Positions 1 to 10,100 of a stretch of DNA of 64,000 bases are shown here, one piece after another; positions within the stretch are counted from its first letter, which is position 1; each line of letters starts with the position of its first letter. The translations under genes were made by a program, and so were the position numbers. Source of the stretch: Gemmataceae bacterium (GTDB lineage Bacteria > Planctomycetota > Planctomycetia > Gemmatales > Gemmataceae); NCBI GenBank assembly GCA_019748295.1, contig JAIEPT010000053.1:1-64000 (forward strand), written 5' to 3'. The notes under the pieces are model-generated. The model had not been told where the DNA came from. It worked only from the letters and a program-made list of their open reading frames with translations, and did not search any database.

Positions 1-23
1 CCGGCTAGAATGACCAAGCTGCC

Positions 24-68
24 GGGTGGGATTCGCACCCACTGAAAACCAGCGCCTTTGCACGGCGC
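24..68. other. Two tandem short hairpins
   Basis: Two adjacent stem-loops lie just before the first gene. The first (24-40) pairs GGGTG with CACCC around a 7-base loop, and the second (52-68) pairs GCGCC with GGCGC around TTTGCAC. They are separated by 11 A-rich bases. The arrangement resembles a structured end of a mobile element or a recombination site, but I cannot assign a family. It lies next to a decayed polymorphic-toxin locus, where cassette exchange is common. Confidence 0.45.
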
Positions 69-90
69 ACAACACGACAGGGCACTAACC

Positions 91-420
91 ATGATAACGA
101 GAAACGTGCGGCTGATCGACCAGTCCCGAACGGTCCTTGCAACGGCCCAAGTCGCCGACGAGGGGGATCACTACGGTGGAACGATCAACCTCCGGCTGAC
201 CCCCGCAAACCTTCGTGCCTTGTTCGACGAGTTCGAGGAGATTGTCAACGGGCAGATGTTCGTCTTCCTCGATGACATCCAGGAGAAGATCGGCGCGTTG
301 CCCATCAAGGCCGTCTTCGACGACGAGTCCGAGGTCTACGTCAAGGATTTGCAAGTCTTCCCGAGTACCGGCGATGTTTCCTTTAAGCTCGTCGGCGTCC
401 CGTCCCATGTAGCGCGATAG
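91..420 (+). CDS. Small hypothetical protein, possible immunity protein
   Basis: Encodes 109 residues starting MITRNVRLID. An upstream in-frame start at 58 would add 11 residues translated from the hairpin region and is less likely. The protein is acidic and soluble, with no signal peptide or membrane segment. Its predicted mix of beta strands and one amphipathic helix (around residues 40-60) resembles the small immunity proteins found behind polymorphic toxins. Support for that role is contextual: a toxin fragment with a HINT-type junction lies 330 bases downstream on the same strand, and the window edge cuts off whatever precedes this gene. I recognise no family. An unrelated small cytosolic protein is equally possible. 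Confidence 0.6.
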   Translation: MITRNVRLIDQSRTVLATAQVADEGDHYGGTINLRLTPANLRALFDEFEEIVNGQMFVFLDDIQEKIGALPIKAVFDDESEVYVKDLQVFPSTGDVSFKLVGVPSHVAR

Positions 421-447
421 GCCGCCCCAGGAACTTCCTCGGGCGGC
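421..447. terminator. Hairpin directly after the first gene
   Basis: The palindrome starts on the base after the stop codon. GCCGCCC pairs with GGGCGGC, and an inner AGGAA pairs with TTCCT. No T-run follows, so it is a terminator-like or mRNA-stabilising hairpin rather than a canonical intrinsic terminator. A related hairpin built on CCCAAGG/CCTTGGG occurs around 648-669. Confidence 0.45.
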
Positions 448-752
448 GACTTGTCCCGCGGGTGATTGAACGCTGCTCGGCGCACACCTTCCGCGGCGAC
501 TCGTGGAGCCGTGTTTTTTCCATTCTCTCCTCGGCTCTTTCCGGGCGTTGTTTCGGCGGAATCGTCGCGGTTAGGCGTCCACGATTTCGCCCTCGGGCTT
601 GACCGTCAGCACTTCGCCGCCGGGCATCGCCAGCGTCTGCAGGGCCGCCCAAGGAACTTCCCTTGGGGGCCGACGTTCCGAACATACGTCGATGAACGTT
701 AAGTGGCATCCTGCAAGCGGCTTACGAAAACACAATCGCAGAGGAGTCCAGG
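448..752. other. Spacer without a convincing gene
   Basis: No complete gene is supported. On the minus strand, about 33 codons ending in TAA at 571-573 read like the natural C-terminus of a protein (ending KPEGEIVDA), but upstream the frame runs into unrelated sequence. It may be the stump of a deleted gene. A hairpin related to the one at 421-447 lies near 648-669. Confidence 0.3.
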
Positions 753-1199
753 ATGGTCGATTGGCGGTGGCCCTGGTATGGGGCGGTGGTAGGTGGCTCG
801 GCGCGGACCCCGACCGCAGCCCTGCAAAGGCCCGGGCTGATCGAGGTCTTCGGCATCGAGGTCGAGTACTTCCACAACTACTTCGTCGGCCGTGGCCCCA
901 ACGCCATGCTCGTCCACAACGGGCCGGGGGACTGCATCCCGAAACCTGTGCTGGCCGATCATGAGGCAGCGGGAGGCCACCTGATTGCGCGGCACGTCGG
1001 CAGGACTGACGCGCAGTTGGCAGCACGGCTCGCAGCGGAGCGGCGAATCTCCGGAGCTTCGACCTTCACCGACTTGGCTGCGGCTGACCGAGGCGTTGCG
1101 GCCAACGAAGGCGCGATCCGTTCGTGGCTGGCCGGCAGTTCCAGCAGGACGGTCGTAGAACACACACTGCCAGGTCCTGTTGGGCGCACCTTGACGCGG

Positions 1200-1235
1200 G
1201 GTGCCACGGGTGCCACGGGTGCCACGCATGGCACG
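1200..1235 (+). repeat. Triplicated GGTGCCACG motif
   Basis: Three direct copies of GGTGCCACG are followed by CATGGCAC, which can pair with GTGCCA. The repeat coincides with the point where similarity of the toxin fragment to its family stops, so it probably marks a rearrangement or slippage breakpoint. Confidence 0.6.
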
Positions 1236-1307
1236 CCAACCGTCTGTTTTGCGGTTCAAAGTACTCCACGTCGGCTACCGCTCGCCGAGGGGGGAGCTGG
1301 TAGCCTC

Positions 1308-1370
1308 TGCACTAACCCGAAGCGTCAGCGAGGTACGACTGTGGCCTCGCTGACGCTTCGGGTTGGTGCA
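1308..1370. repeat. Palindromic repeat family A, copy 1
   Basis: Arms of 26 bases (1308-1333 and 1345-1370) carry CCCGAAGCGTCAGCGAGG and its complement around an 11-base loop. The same element recurs at 49684-49740 and, diverged, at 54697-54765. Confidence 0.85.
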
Positions 1371-1797
1371 GGAGATAGGGTCTGTTTCGCTCAGCGGTCG
1401 TTGCGAAATCCATGAGTCGATTCCAAAAGATAGGGGGCCCGCCTATTCTTCTCAATGGAAGATCGCAAATCAACGGGCTTGATCGAACACGGCTCAAATT
1501 GCGGGCAATTGCAAGGCGTGCACAGATTACCACCACGCGAATCGAAGCGGCACAATCGTTTCAGCCGCATCTTGCGGTTGAGTCAGCATTTCCTGCCCGA
1601 ACGGAAATGTCGGCCCCAGTCCCGCATTTTTCCTTGTTTTCGGCATGGGATGCCTTTCAAGGCGTGAGAAAAGGCGGGTAAGATCGTCCTTGTCGTCAGT
1701 CTCCCCGTGGCTTGCGGTCACGGCGGCGGATGCCGCGGACTCGCCCGCCGAGACGCCGAAAAACACGCAACGTTTTCCGAGAAACGAGCCAACCACG
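1371..1797. other. Leader region of the moxR operon
   Basis: No gene is supported in these 427 bases. An in-frame extension of moxR back to 1645 exists but encodes nothing MoxR-like. The region probably holds the operon promoter. I could not identify a convincing -35/-10 pair. Confidence 0.4.
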
Positions 1798-2910
1798 ATG
1801 AGCGACGAAGTTTTTGTTCCCGAGATCGTCGAAGAGGCCCCCGCCCCTGCTCGTTCGGTTCCCGCCGGACTTGCGGAAGCCGACATGCATGCCGTGCAGA
1901 AGTTGAAATCCGCGTTCCAAAACATCAAGTCGCAGCTCGCCCAGGTCATCGTGGGCCAGGACAAGGTGATCGAGGAACTGCTGATCGCCATGTTCAGCAA
2001 GGGGCATGTCATCCTCGAAGGCGTCCCGGGCCTTGCGAAGACCCTCATGATCGCGACCCTCGCCAAGGGCCTGAACCTCGCCTTCAGCCGAATCCAGTTC
2101 ACGCCTGACTTGATGCCTTCCGACATCACCGGCACCGAAGTCATCGAGGAAAACCGCTCGACCGGCGGCCGCGAGTTCAAGTTCATCCAGGGCCCGCTCT
2201 TCGCGAACGTCATCCTCGCGGACGAAATCAACCGCACGCCGCCGAAGACGCAGGCCGCCCTCCTCGAAGCCATGCAGGAACGCCAGGTCACGGTTGGCCG
2301 AGTGCGGCACAAGCTGTCCGATCCGTTCTTCGTGCTCGCCACGCAGAACCCGATCGAGCAGGAAGGCACTTACCCGCTGCCGGAAGCCCAGCAAGACCGA
2401 TTCATGTTCAAGGTCTTCGTGAAGTATCCGTCGTTCAACGAAGAATTCGAAATCGCTCGGCGCACGACGTCGATCCAGAAGGAAGACATCAAGCCGGTGC
2501 TGTCGGGCGAACAGATTCTCGAGTTGCAACAGCTGGTCCGCAAGGTGCCGGTCACCGATCATGTGATCCGCTACACGCTCGCCCTGGTTCGTCAGACGCG
2601 CATCAGCGAACCGGGCATCCCCAAGTTCTGCAAGGAATGGCTGTCGTGGGGAGCCGGTCCTCGTGCCGTTCAGAACCTCATCCTCGGCGGCAAAGCTCGT
2701 GCGCTGCTCTATGGCCGCACGCATGTGCAGACCGAGGACATCCAGGCCCTGGCCCATCCGGTCCTTCGCCATCGTCTGCTCACCAACTTCTCCGCCGCTT
2801 CGGAAGGGATCAACACCGACACGGTCATCGACCGCCTGGTGCAGGAGACGCCGAGCAAGGACAGCGAGCTGACCCGCGACGAACGCTTCAAGCGCATCTT
2901 CGCAAGCTAA
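1798..2910 (+). CDS. moxR: MoxR-family AAA+ ATPase
   Basis: A 370-residue MoxR-type AAA+ ATPase, a group that acts as chaperone-like ATPases working with von Willebrand (VWA) partner proteins. Walker A is GVPGLAKT at 75-82, Walker B is VILADE at 138-143, and the sensor region [18 protein letters not shown] with an arginine-rich C-terminal lid follows. The start at 1798 gives the usual MoxR length; an upstream start at 1645 adds unrelated sequence. The gene leads a same-strand run with a DUF58 protein, two BatA/VWA proteins and a DUF4175-like protein, the typical MoxR neighbourhood. The substrate of the system is unknown. The spacer to the next gene is occupied by a palindromic repeat. Confidence 0.95.
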   Translation: MSDEVFVPEIVEEAPAPARSVPAGLAEADMHAVQKLKSAFQNIKSQLAQVIVGQDKVIEELLIAMFSKGHVILEGVPGLAKTLMIATLAKGLNLAFSRIQFTPDLMPSDITGTEVIEENRSTGGREFKFIQGPLFANVILADEINRTPPKTQAALLEAMQERQVTVGRVRHKLSDPFFVLATQNPIEQEGTYPLPEAQQDRFMFKVFVKYPSFNEEFEIARRTTSIQKEDIKPVLSGEQILELQQLVRKVPVTDHVIRYTLALVRQTRISEPGIPKFCKEWLSWGAGPRAVQNLILGGKARALLYGRTHVQTEDIQALAHPVLRHRLLTNFSAASEGINTDTVIDRLVQETPSKDSELTRDERFKRIFAS

Positions 2911-2920
2911 GCAGCAATCC

Positions 2921-3000
2921 AAGCCCAGGGGCGACCGTAGGGAGCTCCTGGGTTCAGTCTGCCGCAACCCAGGAGCTCGCTACGCTCGCCCCTGGGCTTT
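2921..3000. repeat. Palindromic repeat family C, copy 1
   Basis: Arms of about 35 bases contain AAGCCCAGGGGCGA and its complement, facing each other around an 11-base loop, in the spacer between moxR and the DUF58 gene. Further copies lie at 24390-24468 and 57949-58070, and a related long form at 13885-14117. Confidence 0.9.
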
Positions 3001-3033
3001 GACCCAACCTAACGAACAGCCTGAGGCATTCTC

Positions 3034-3969
3034 GTGGCCAAGAAGGTTCCGAAGGTCCCGGACGATCCGAGGCGGTTTCTTGATCCGGGGACGATCGCCC
3101 GCATCTCGCAACTCGATCTTCGGGCGAAGCAGATCGTCGAAGGCTTCATCTCCGGCATGCATCGCAGCCCGTTCTTCGGGCATTCGATCGAGTTCGTGCA
3201 GCATCGCGACTACACGGCCGGCGACGACATCCGCCATCTCGACTGGAAAGTCTGGTCGAAAACGGATCGCTACGTGATCAAGCAGTACGAGGAAGAAACC
3301 AACCTCCGCTGCCATCTGGTGGTCGATGTTTCCAACTCGATGCACTACGGCAATGGGCCGCTCAACAAGTACGAGTACGCGTCCACCATCGCCGCCTGTC
3401 TCAGCTACATGATTCTGCGCCAGCAGGATTCGGCCGGCATCATGACGTTCGACTCGGATGTGCGGCAGGTGATCCCGTCGCGCAGCCAGCAGACGCACAT
3501 CGACACGATCGTGAAGGCGCTTCACGTAAGCAGGCCCCGCGACAAGACGGACATCGAGAAGATCCTGAAGCGGGTGGCGGAAAACGCGCCCAGCCGCGGC
3601 ATGATCATCATCGTGTCCGACCTGCTGTGCGACCGCGAGCCGCTCTTCCGCGGACTTGACATGCTGGCCCACGGCAGGCACGACATTCTGATCTTCCATG
3701 TGCTCGATTCGGAAGAGATGACCTTCCCCTTCGCCGGCACGACGAAATTCGAAGGCATGGAAGACCTGGACGAGATCGTCTGCGACCCGCGCGCCTTGCG
3801 GGACGGCTATCTCGAAGCCCTCGAAGAGTATCTGGTGGAAGTGCGCCGCGGCTGCGCTCGCCGGGGCATCGACTACCAACTGATTCATACTCAGGAACAC
3901 ATCGACGCGGTGCTGTCGAAATTCTTGCACCACCGCGAAGCCCTGTTCCGCTCGTCCGCCAAGCGCTAG
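3034..3969 (+). CDS. DUF58 domain protein with VWA-like fold
   Basis: A 311-residue protein starting at GTG. The DUF58 signature is clear: the conserved block HRDYTAGDDIRHLDWKVW around residues 57-74 is followed by a VWA metal-binding motif, DVSNSM, at 98-103. DUF58 proteins are the usual direct partners of MoxR ATPases. There is no signal peptide or transmembrane segment, so it is probably cytosolic and may touch the membrane partners encoded next. It lies 123 bases after moxR, with a family C palindrome between them. It is likely part of the same transcript as the four neighbouring genes. Confidence 0.93.
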   Translation: MAKKVPKVPDDPRRFLDPGTIARISQLDLRAKQIVEGFISGMHRSPFFGHSIEFVQHRDYTAGDDIRHLDWKVWSKTDRYVIKQYEEETNLRCHLVVDVSNSMHYGNGPLNKYEYASTIAACLSYMILRQQDSAGIMTFDSDVRQVIPSRSQQTHIDTIVKALHVSRPRDKTDIEKILKRVAENAPSRGMIIIVSDLLCDREPLFRGLDMLAHGRHDILIFHVLDSEEMTFPFAGTTKFEGMEDLDEIVCDPRALRDGYLEALEEYLVEVRRGCARRGIDYQLIHTQEHIDAVLSKFLHHREALFRSSAKR

Positions 3970-3980
3970 GACAAGTATTC

Positions 3981-4127
3981 CTCCCCTCGCCCACCGGGAG
4001 AGCCGGGAAAGGGGCTGGGGGTGAGGGCGCACGACTTGACCCTGAGCCGATAAGCACCCTCACCCCAACCCTCTCCCAAAGGGAGAGGGAGTTAGTGTCG
4101 AGCCTCTCTCAAAGGGAGAGGGAGTTA
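3981..4127. repeat. Palindromic repeat family B, copy 1
   Basis: Composed of CTCACCCC and CCTCTCCC blocks and their complements (GGGGTGAGG, GGGAGAGGG), folding into a long imperfect hairpin with a duplicated end (AAAGGGAGAGGGAGTTAG twice, 4078-4128). It fills the spacer between the DUF58 and BatA genes. Related copies are at 7015-7160, 19643-19769 and 26194-26335. Confidence 0.88.
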
Positions 4128-4147
4128 GAGTCGAGGATCGATCTGCC

Positions 4148-7006
4148 ATGCTCGATATGTTCGTGAATCCTGGATATTTGGCGGTCGCGGCCGGCCTGGT
4201 CAGCGTGCCGATCATCATCCATCTGATCAACCGCATGCGCTTCAAGCGGCTCCGCTGGGCCGCCATGGAGTTCCTGCTCAAAGCCCAGAAAAAGACGCGG
4301 AAACGGCTCATCATCGAGCAGCTTCTGCTTTTGCTCATGCGCTGCATGCTGATCGGCCTCATCGGCCTGCTCGCCCTTCGCTTCGTCGGCCTCGGGTGGG
4401 CTGGCATGGGGGGCAAGAAGGGCATCCATGTCATCCTTCTCGACGATTCGCTGAGCATGACGGATCGCTGGACCGACAAGGAAAAGAACGAAGCACGCAA
4501 CAGCTTCCAGTTCGCACGGGATGAGTTGATTCGTCAAAAGATTCTTAAGGGCATCCTGCAGAACAATGCAGGCGAATCGGTCATTTTGCTGCCGATGAGC
4601 CAGCTCGTCATGGACGCTGATTTTCAGCCGAAGCTGCACGATAAGATCGTGGACCCTGCCAAGTTCAAGGAACTTGATGAAGAGATCGCAGCATTGAAGC
4701 CAACCAAGCTGAACGTCGAAGTTCTTCCTGCTCTCAAGAAAACGAAGGCACTGCTTGCGGAGTACACGAAAGAGCGAGCGACGCTGCACATCCTGAGCGA
4801 CTTCCGCAGCAAGGACTGGGGCCTGCCCGAAGCGGAACCTGTTCACCAGATCCTGAGGGAAATGGGCGGCAAAGGCAAAGACCTCAAGATCATGATGGTC
4901 GACACCGCCCACCCATTCCGCAAACGCGAAGACAAGGCCACCCCCACCGCCCACGACAACATCGGCATCACCGACCTGCGCCCCGGCACCCGCGTTGCGG
5001 GCAAGAACATGCCCGTGCAATTCACGGCCACGCTGACCAACCACAGCAGCCGTCAGGCCGACTTTCATCTGGGCGTCTTCGACGACAACACCGGCCGCGA
5101 AATGCTCGAAGTGGACTTCAACCCGCCGATGCCCGCCAAGATCGAGCCGAACAGCACGCTGATGGTGACGTTCGAGATTCGCTTCAACCCAGCCGTGAAG
5201 GCGGGCGAACCCTACTTCGCTCAAGTAACCGCGAGCCTCAAGGGCCTTGAAGGAGACGGGCTCGACGAAGACAACTCCCGGCAAGCAGCCGTCGAAATCC
5301 GGGAAAAGGTTCCTGTCCTCGTCATCGACGGCGAAAACGCCCGAGGCCGTAACGATATCGACAAGGATTCGTTCTTCATCCGCACCGCAATGATCTCCGT
5401 CCCCGGCGGCAGCTACGACCTGGTCTTCGGCGACGAGTTGGGCGGCGGCATCGCCGTCAAGGCGCTCGAACGGAGCGACTTGCAGCAGTATCCCACGATC
5501 TTCATGCTCAACGTCCGCGAGCTGAACGAAAAGCAGCAGTCGAACCTCGAAGCCTATGTCCGCGAAGGAGGCGGGGTCTGCTGGTTCATGGGTCCGCTCG
5601 CCAACAGCCGTTTCTTCAACAAGCTGCACAAGGAAGGCAAAGGCATCTTCCCGGCGCCGATCCGCGATGCCTACACGCCTGGCCCGACGGAAGAGCCCCG
5701 CAAAATTGAGTACACCGGTTACGACCAGGTGATGTTGCGGGACGACAACTTCAAGGATCTGGAATCGTTCCCTGTCTTCGGCGGCGTGTTCAAAGACAAA
5801 GATCCGAAGAACCGGGCCGTCCTCAAGGATCTGCCCATCAAGCGATTTTGGCAGGTGCCGCGCTCGCAGTGGAATCCCGAACAAGGCAAAGTGTTCGAGC
5901 TGGCGACGTTGCCCAACGAATCGTCGATCAACAACTTCCAGGCGACGACCCTCGACCTCGTCCGCACTCGGCTCAACAAGATTCTCGAAGCGGAGGGCTT
6001 TGCCGAATACCGTAGGGCGTTCGAGCGTCACCGCACCTCGATCGAGTCGCTTGTGGCCCCTGGCTCCGAAAAGAAGGCGTATCAGCTCGCCCCTGCCCTC
6101 GATGCGATGCTCAAGGACACGGGAAAGTTAGAGAAAGACAAGGAAGGTAAAGATAAGGGCTACGCCAAGGACTTCCCGAATCTCAGCGAGTTTTGGGCGA
6201 AGTCCGAACCCAAGATCGCGACGCTGAAGAAGGACATCGAACGGCTCCGCGACGAAGTCCGCTTCGGCGATCCCCTGATCATCGCTGCCGACCACGGCAA
6301 GGGGCGAGTCCTCGCGGTCATGACCACGGCCGGCAAGGATTGGAACGACTGGGCAGGCGGTTCGACCGCGACGTTTATCTACCAACCCTTCATTTGGGAA
6401 ACGCAAAACTGGCTTTCGAGCCCCGGCAGCGACGGCATCTTGACTGTCGGTTCGCCCGTCTCAATTGTTATGGACAGCGAGCCCTTCAAGGGAAAAACAC
6501 TGAAGATCAATCGCACCTATTTCAAGCCAGTCCCCGGCAAAGCATCGGAGACGGTAGCCGAAGGGGACAAGTTCGCGGTCGAGACGAAGGGGACGCTTCA
6601 CTTCGACTTCGCCAAGAACCGCGAGCCCGGCCTCTACGTGTCGCTGCTGAAGGCGGACGAAGACCCGAAATCGCTTGCGAGCTACGGCCATGTGTTCAAC
6701 GTGAACGCCTCGCACGAAGGATCGCTCAGCCGTGTCGATCGCGATACGATCGAGAAGAACCTGATCGGCGACAAGAACAGCCAGCAAGGCGAGACGCAGA
6801 GCCAGATCATCTTCGATGGCCCGGGGGTGAAGGCGGAGGACCTGGTGGTCCGCAAGACCGACGTCTCGGAATCGCCGTGGTTCTTCCTGCTGTTCATGGG
6901 GCTCCTGGTGGCCGAGCAAGCGCTCGCCGTGCACCTGAGCTTCCACCTAGCCGGAAAAGAAAGCGACGCCCTGCGTCAGCTCGGTCAGCCGCGCGCCGCG
7001 GCCTAA
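4148..7006 (+). CDS. BatA/VWA domain membrane protein
   Basis: A 952-residue membrane protein. Residues 1-80 form the BatA N-terminal domain: a hydrophobic helix (8-27), the basic loop LINRMRFKRLRWAAMEFL, and a second helix (55-78). A VWA domain follows with DDSLS (99-103) as the metal-binding motif. Further on, a segment like EGGGVCWFMGP suggests a glutamine-amidotransferase-like (flavodoxin-type) fold of the kind found in such proteins. One transmembrane helix lies near residues 915-940. The middle part would be periplasmic. It sits between the DUF58 gene and a second VWA membrane protein, so it probably forms a membrane complex with them under MoxR control. The process served is unknown. 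Confidence 0.88.
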   Translation: MLDMFVNPGYLAVAAGLVSVPIIIHLINRMRFKRLRWAAMEFLLKAQKKTRKRLIIEQLLLLLMRCMLIGLIGLLALRFVGLGWAGMGGKKGIHVILLDDSLSMTDRWTDKEKNEARNSFQFARDELIRQKILKGILQNNAGESVILLPMSQLVMDADFQPKLHDKIVDPAKFKELDEEIAALKPTKLNVEVLPALKKTKALLAEYTKERATLHILSDFRSKDWGLPEAEPVHQILREMGGKGKDLKIMMVDTAHPFRKREDKATPTAHDNIGITDLRPGTRVAGKNMPVQFTATLTNHSSRQADFHLGVFDDNTGREMLEVDFNPPMPAKIEPNSTLMVTFEIRFNPAVKAGEPYFAQVTASLKGLEGDGLDEDNSRQAAVEIREKVPVLVIDGENARGRNDIDKDSFFIRTAMISVPGGSYDLVFGDELGGGIAVKALERSDLQQYPTIFMLNVRELNEKQQSNLEAYVREGGGVCWFMGPLANSRFFNKLHKEGKGIFPAPIRDAYTPGPTEEPRKIEYTGYDQVMLRDDNFKDLESFPVFGGVFKDKDPKNRAVLKDLPIKRFWQVPRSQWNPEQGKVFELATLPNESSINNFQATTLDLVRTRLNKILEAEGFAEYRRAFERHRTSIESLVAPGSEKKAYQLAPALDAMLKDTGKLEKDKEGKDKGYAKDFPNLSEFWAKSEPKIATLKKDIERLRDEVRFGDPLIIAADHGKGRVLAVMTTAGKDWNDWAGGSTATFIYQPFIWETQNWLSSPGSDGILTVGSPVSIVMDSEPFKGKTLKINRTYFKPVPGKASETVAEGDKFAVETKGTLHFDFAKNREPGLYVSLLKADEDPKSLASYGHVFNVNASHEGSLSRVDRDTIEKNLIGDKNSQQGETQSQIIFDGPGVKAEDLVVRKTDVSESPWFFLLFMGLLVAEQALAVHLSFHLAGKESDALRQLGQPRAAA

Positions 7007-7014
7007 TGCTCTTG

Positions 7015-7160
7015 CTCCCCTCTCCCCTTTGGGGAGAGGGGCTGGGGGTGAGGGGCGACACCGTGCTGACGCTTGTTGATATGGTTTGGCGAAAGACACG
7101 CGTCAGCACGCTTTAACCCCTCACCCCCGACCCCTCTCCCCAAAGGGGAGAGGGGAGAAG
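7015..7160. repeat. Palindromic repeat family B, copy 2
   Basis: Outer arms CTCCCCTCTCCCC and its complement, then CTGGGGGTGAGGGG and its complement, and an inner dyad CGTGCTGACGC/GCGTCAGCACG form one nested hairpin. It occupies nearly the whole spacer between the two large VWA genes. Confidence 0.9.
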
Positions 7161-7185
7161 ACGACGACATCAACGAGGTTGGACC

Positions 7186-10100
7186 GTGAACGAACAGATT
7201 CCTCAACAGCAAGCGGCCGAGTTCATTTGGCGCCGCTTTCAGGACGTTCCGGGGGCATGGATCACCCTGGTTCCCGTCGCGTTCGCGCTGATGGTGATCG
7301 GGCTCATGGTCCTCTTGCGCCGCGAACATCGCTTTCGCGGCTTGCTCATCCCGACCATCGTCGTCGTCGTTCTCGGCGCCGCGTATCTCCTCGCTGGACG
7401 TGCGTTCTTCCTGCGTCTGTTCTCGTGGTGGTACGTGCTGGTTCCGATGCTCGGCATCGGTCTCTTCTATGTCGGCATGATGTATTTCAAGGATGCGAAG
7501 TCGATTCACCCCGGATGGGCGAGCTTCCTCGGCATCCTCCGCTGTGCGGTCTATGCGATTCTCGCCGTCGTCTTCCTTCTGCCTGGCTGCCAAAACTTCG
7601 AAGTCACCGAGTATCCCGCGAAGACGCTGTTCCTCTTCGACGTTTCAGGAAGCATGGCGACGAAGGACGATGTGCCGGCCCCCGGCCAGGATCCGTCCAC
7701 GATTCTCAGCCGCCAGGAAAAAGTAATCCAGGCCCTCACAAGCACCGAAGGGCCGAACGGAGCGAAGAAGACCGCGTTCCTCGATCGCTTCACGCAGAAG
7801 GCGCCCATCTGGGGCTACCGCTTCGGGCCGTTCCTCGACGAAAGCGACATCCGCGCCATCGCCGAAAGCCGGCCGATGAAGGGGGAGGACCTTACGCCGT
7901 GGCTTTTGCTCGACAAGACCAAGGCCCCGCTCCCCGCGAACCTCGAGGAGGGCAAGAAGGAAGAAGCAATCGCAAAGATTGCCGACCATTACGAAGCCCT
8001 GAAGTCGCGCACGAACATCGGCGGTTCAGTGCTTCAGGCTCTGAAGGTCGAATCGAACAGCTATCTGCAAGCGGTCGTGCTCATCGGCGACGGCCAAAGC
8101 AATCTGGGCAGCGATGAGGCAGTTCGCGAATTGCTGACGCGCGTCAACAATCGCCGCCAGCCGGTGCCGCTCTTCACCGTCGGCGTGGGCGCCTATCGCC
8201 AGCCGGCCGAGATCCGCATCGACGATTTGCAGGCCCCCGAACTCGTTCGGCCCGACGACAAGTTCCCGATCCGCGTCCCCATCGTCGGCGCCGGCCTCGA
8301 CAACGAAGAGGTCGAAGTCACGCTCGAAGCGACGCGCGTCAAGGACATCAGCGGCCAGCCGACCAAGGGCGAGCAGACGTTCGTCCTCCCCGCCAAGCGC
8401 GGCAAATTCCAAGGGGCGGGGGAGTATCCGCAGGACACCGTCGAGTTTGAGATCGACGTTCAAGAACTGAAGAAGATCAAGGCGGCCGACGATGCCGAAG
8501 GCGTGCTCGAAGGCACGTGGCGCTTCGTCGCCAAGACGCCGCGGCATGCCCGCGAGGCGTTCGCCAAGCCGTTCCACGTCAGCGATCCGCCGACCGATGT
8601 GGTGCTGCAGAAGAAGAAGCTCCGCGTGCTCCTGTTCGCGGGGACGCCGAGCCACGAGTACCAGTTCGTCCGCACTGCCCTCAACCGCGAAGCGAACGAG
8701 AAACGGCTCGAACTTTCGGTCTACCTGCAGAGCGGCAAGGAAGACAACGTCGAGCAGGAAGTGGAGGCCGAGCGCCTGCTCCCCAGGTTCCCGAACCGCG
8801 TCGGCCCGAACGATCCCTCCGAAAAACACCTAAGCCTGACGGACTACGACGTCATCATCTCGTTCGACGCCGATTGGACCGCCCTCGACTCGGCCACGCT
8901 CAAGACGGTGAAGGATTGGGTGAGCAACTACGCCGGCGGCATCGTGTTCGTCGCCGGCCCCGTTCACACCTTCCACCTTGCTCGCCCCGCCGGGGCCGAT
9001 ATTTCGTCGATCCTGTCCATCTTCCCCGTGATCCTCACGGATAGCCGACTGCATGGGCTGGGCATTGGCCACGACGCCTCGCGTCCCTACACGCTCGATT
9101 TCTCGGGCGCTGCCAAGATGTTCGACTTCCTCAAGCTGGATGAAGCAGGCGACTCGCCCACCGCGGGCTGGGACACGTTCTTCTGGGGCAAGAGCGGCAA
9201 AGCCGAAGGAGCCGACGCCCGCCCGCTCCGCGGCTTCTTCTCCTACTACCCGGTTTCCAAGCTGAAGCCCGATTCGCAGGTCATTGCGACCTTCAACGGC
9301 CCAACCGCTTCGCGCATCAACGATGGCCGCGATCCGCAGCCCTACATGGTGGGCATGCGTGTCGGCAGCGGCAAAACCGTCTACATCGGCTCGGCCGAAA
9401 CCTGGCGGCTTCGCCAGTTCAAAGACGGCTTTCACGAACGCTTCTGGATCAAGCTTTCACGCTACGCCTCGGCAGGAGCCACGCAGCAGAAAAAGTACGG
9501 CCGCATCCTGATCGCCCGCAACGAAGTGGCCGGCCGATCGGTGGCGTTCGAGGCTCAGATCAAGGGCCCCGACCTGCTCCCGCTCAACAAGGACTTCAAG
9601 CCGACCGTGATCGTGAAACGGCTCGACAAGGAAGGCGAAGGACTCAAGCCGCAGAGCTTCGACATCAAGGCGAAGGCGACCTCGGCCGATTGGCAGGGTT
9701 GGTTCCAGAGCAACAGCTTCCGACCCAAAGAGCCGGGCGAATACGAGTATCGGATTCAAGTCCCCGGCACCACCGAGGTGCTGACCGCTCGCCAGACCGT
9801 GCGTCGGCCGAACCCGGAACTGGACAACGTGCGCAACAACTTCGACTTCCTGCATCTGATCGCCAGCGACGCGGAACCGACCCTAAAATCGCTCGATCCT
9901 GCCGTCCGCAAGGACATCCTCAAGGTGTTGCAGCCGGCGTCGGCCAGCGAGCAAAACAACGCCTCGACGCAGCCCGCTCGCTTGTTCTTCCGGCTCGATC
10001 AGATCGAAACGATCCTGCAATGCCTCGACAAAGTGCAGCCGCGCCGCGAGAGCATCAAGGGCCGGCCCGAGGACCTTTGGGATTCAGGCTTCAAGCCGGA

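Larger units (their letters stand above)
753..1415 (+). pseudogene. Polymorphic toxin tail: HINT end plus RNase A-like domain
   Basis: The open frame has no proper beginning. Its first recognisable part, about residues 30-52, matches the end of a pretoxin HINT (intein-like) module: EVEYFHNYFVG followed by VLVHN-like AMLVHNG. It is followed directly by a domain resembling the bacterial CdiA-CT RNase A-like toxin: GGHLIARHVGR, a RISGASTFTD segment, and IRSWL. The catalytic N-terminal histidine region is present. The match ends near PVGRTLTRGA, where three copies of GGTGCCACG begin at about 1200, and the residues after this are unrelated. The upstream HINT half, the rest of the large exported toxin and the C-terminal catalytic part are all missing. 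This looks like an orphan, inactivated toxin cassette. The family match is from memory of the conserved pattern. Confidence 0.7.

Noticed and set aside
4109-6031. A 640-codon open frame on the minus strand
   Set aside because: It lies antisense to the BatA/VWA gene, has no domain, and arises from the high GC content at third positions. Similar long shadows at 17129-18916, 23120-24616 and 36768-38513 were rejected for the same reason.
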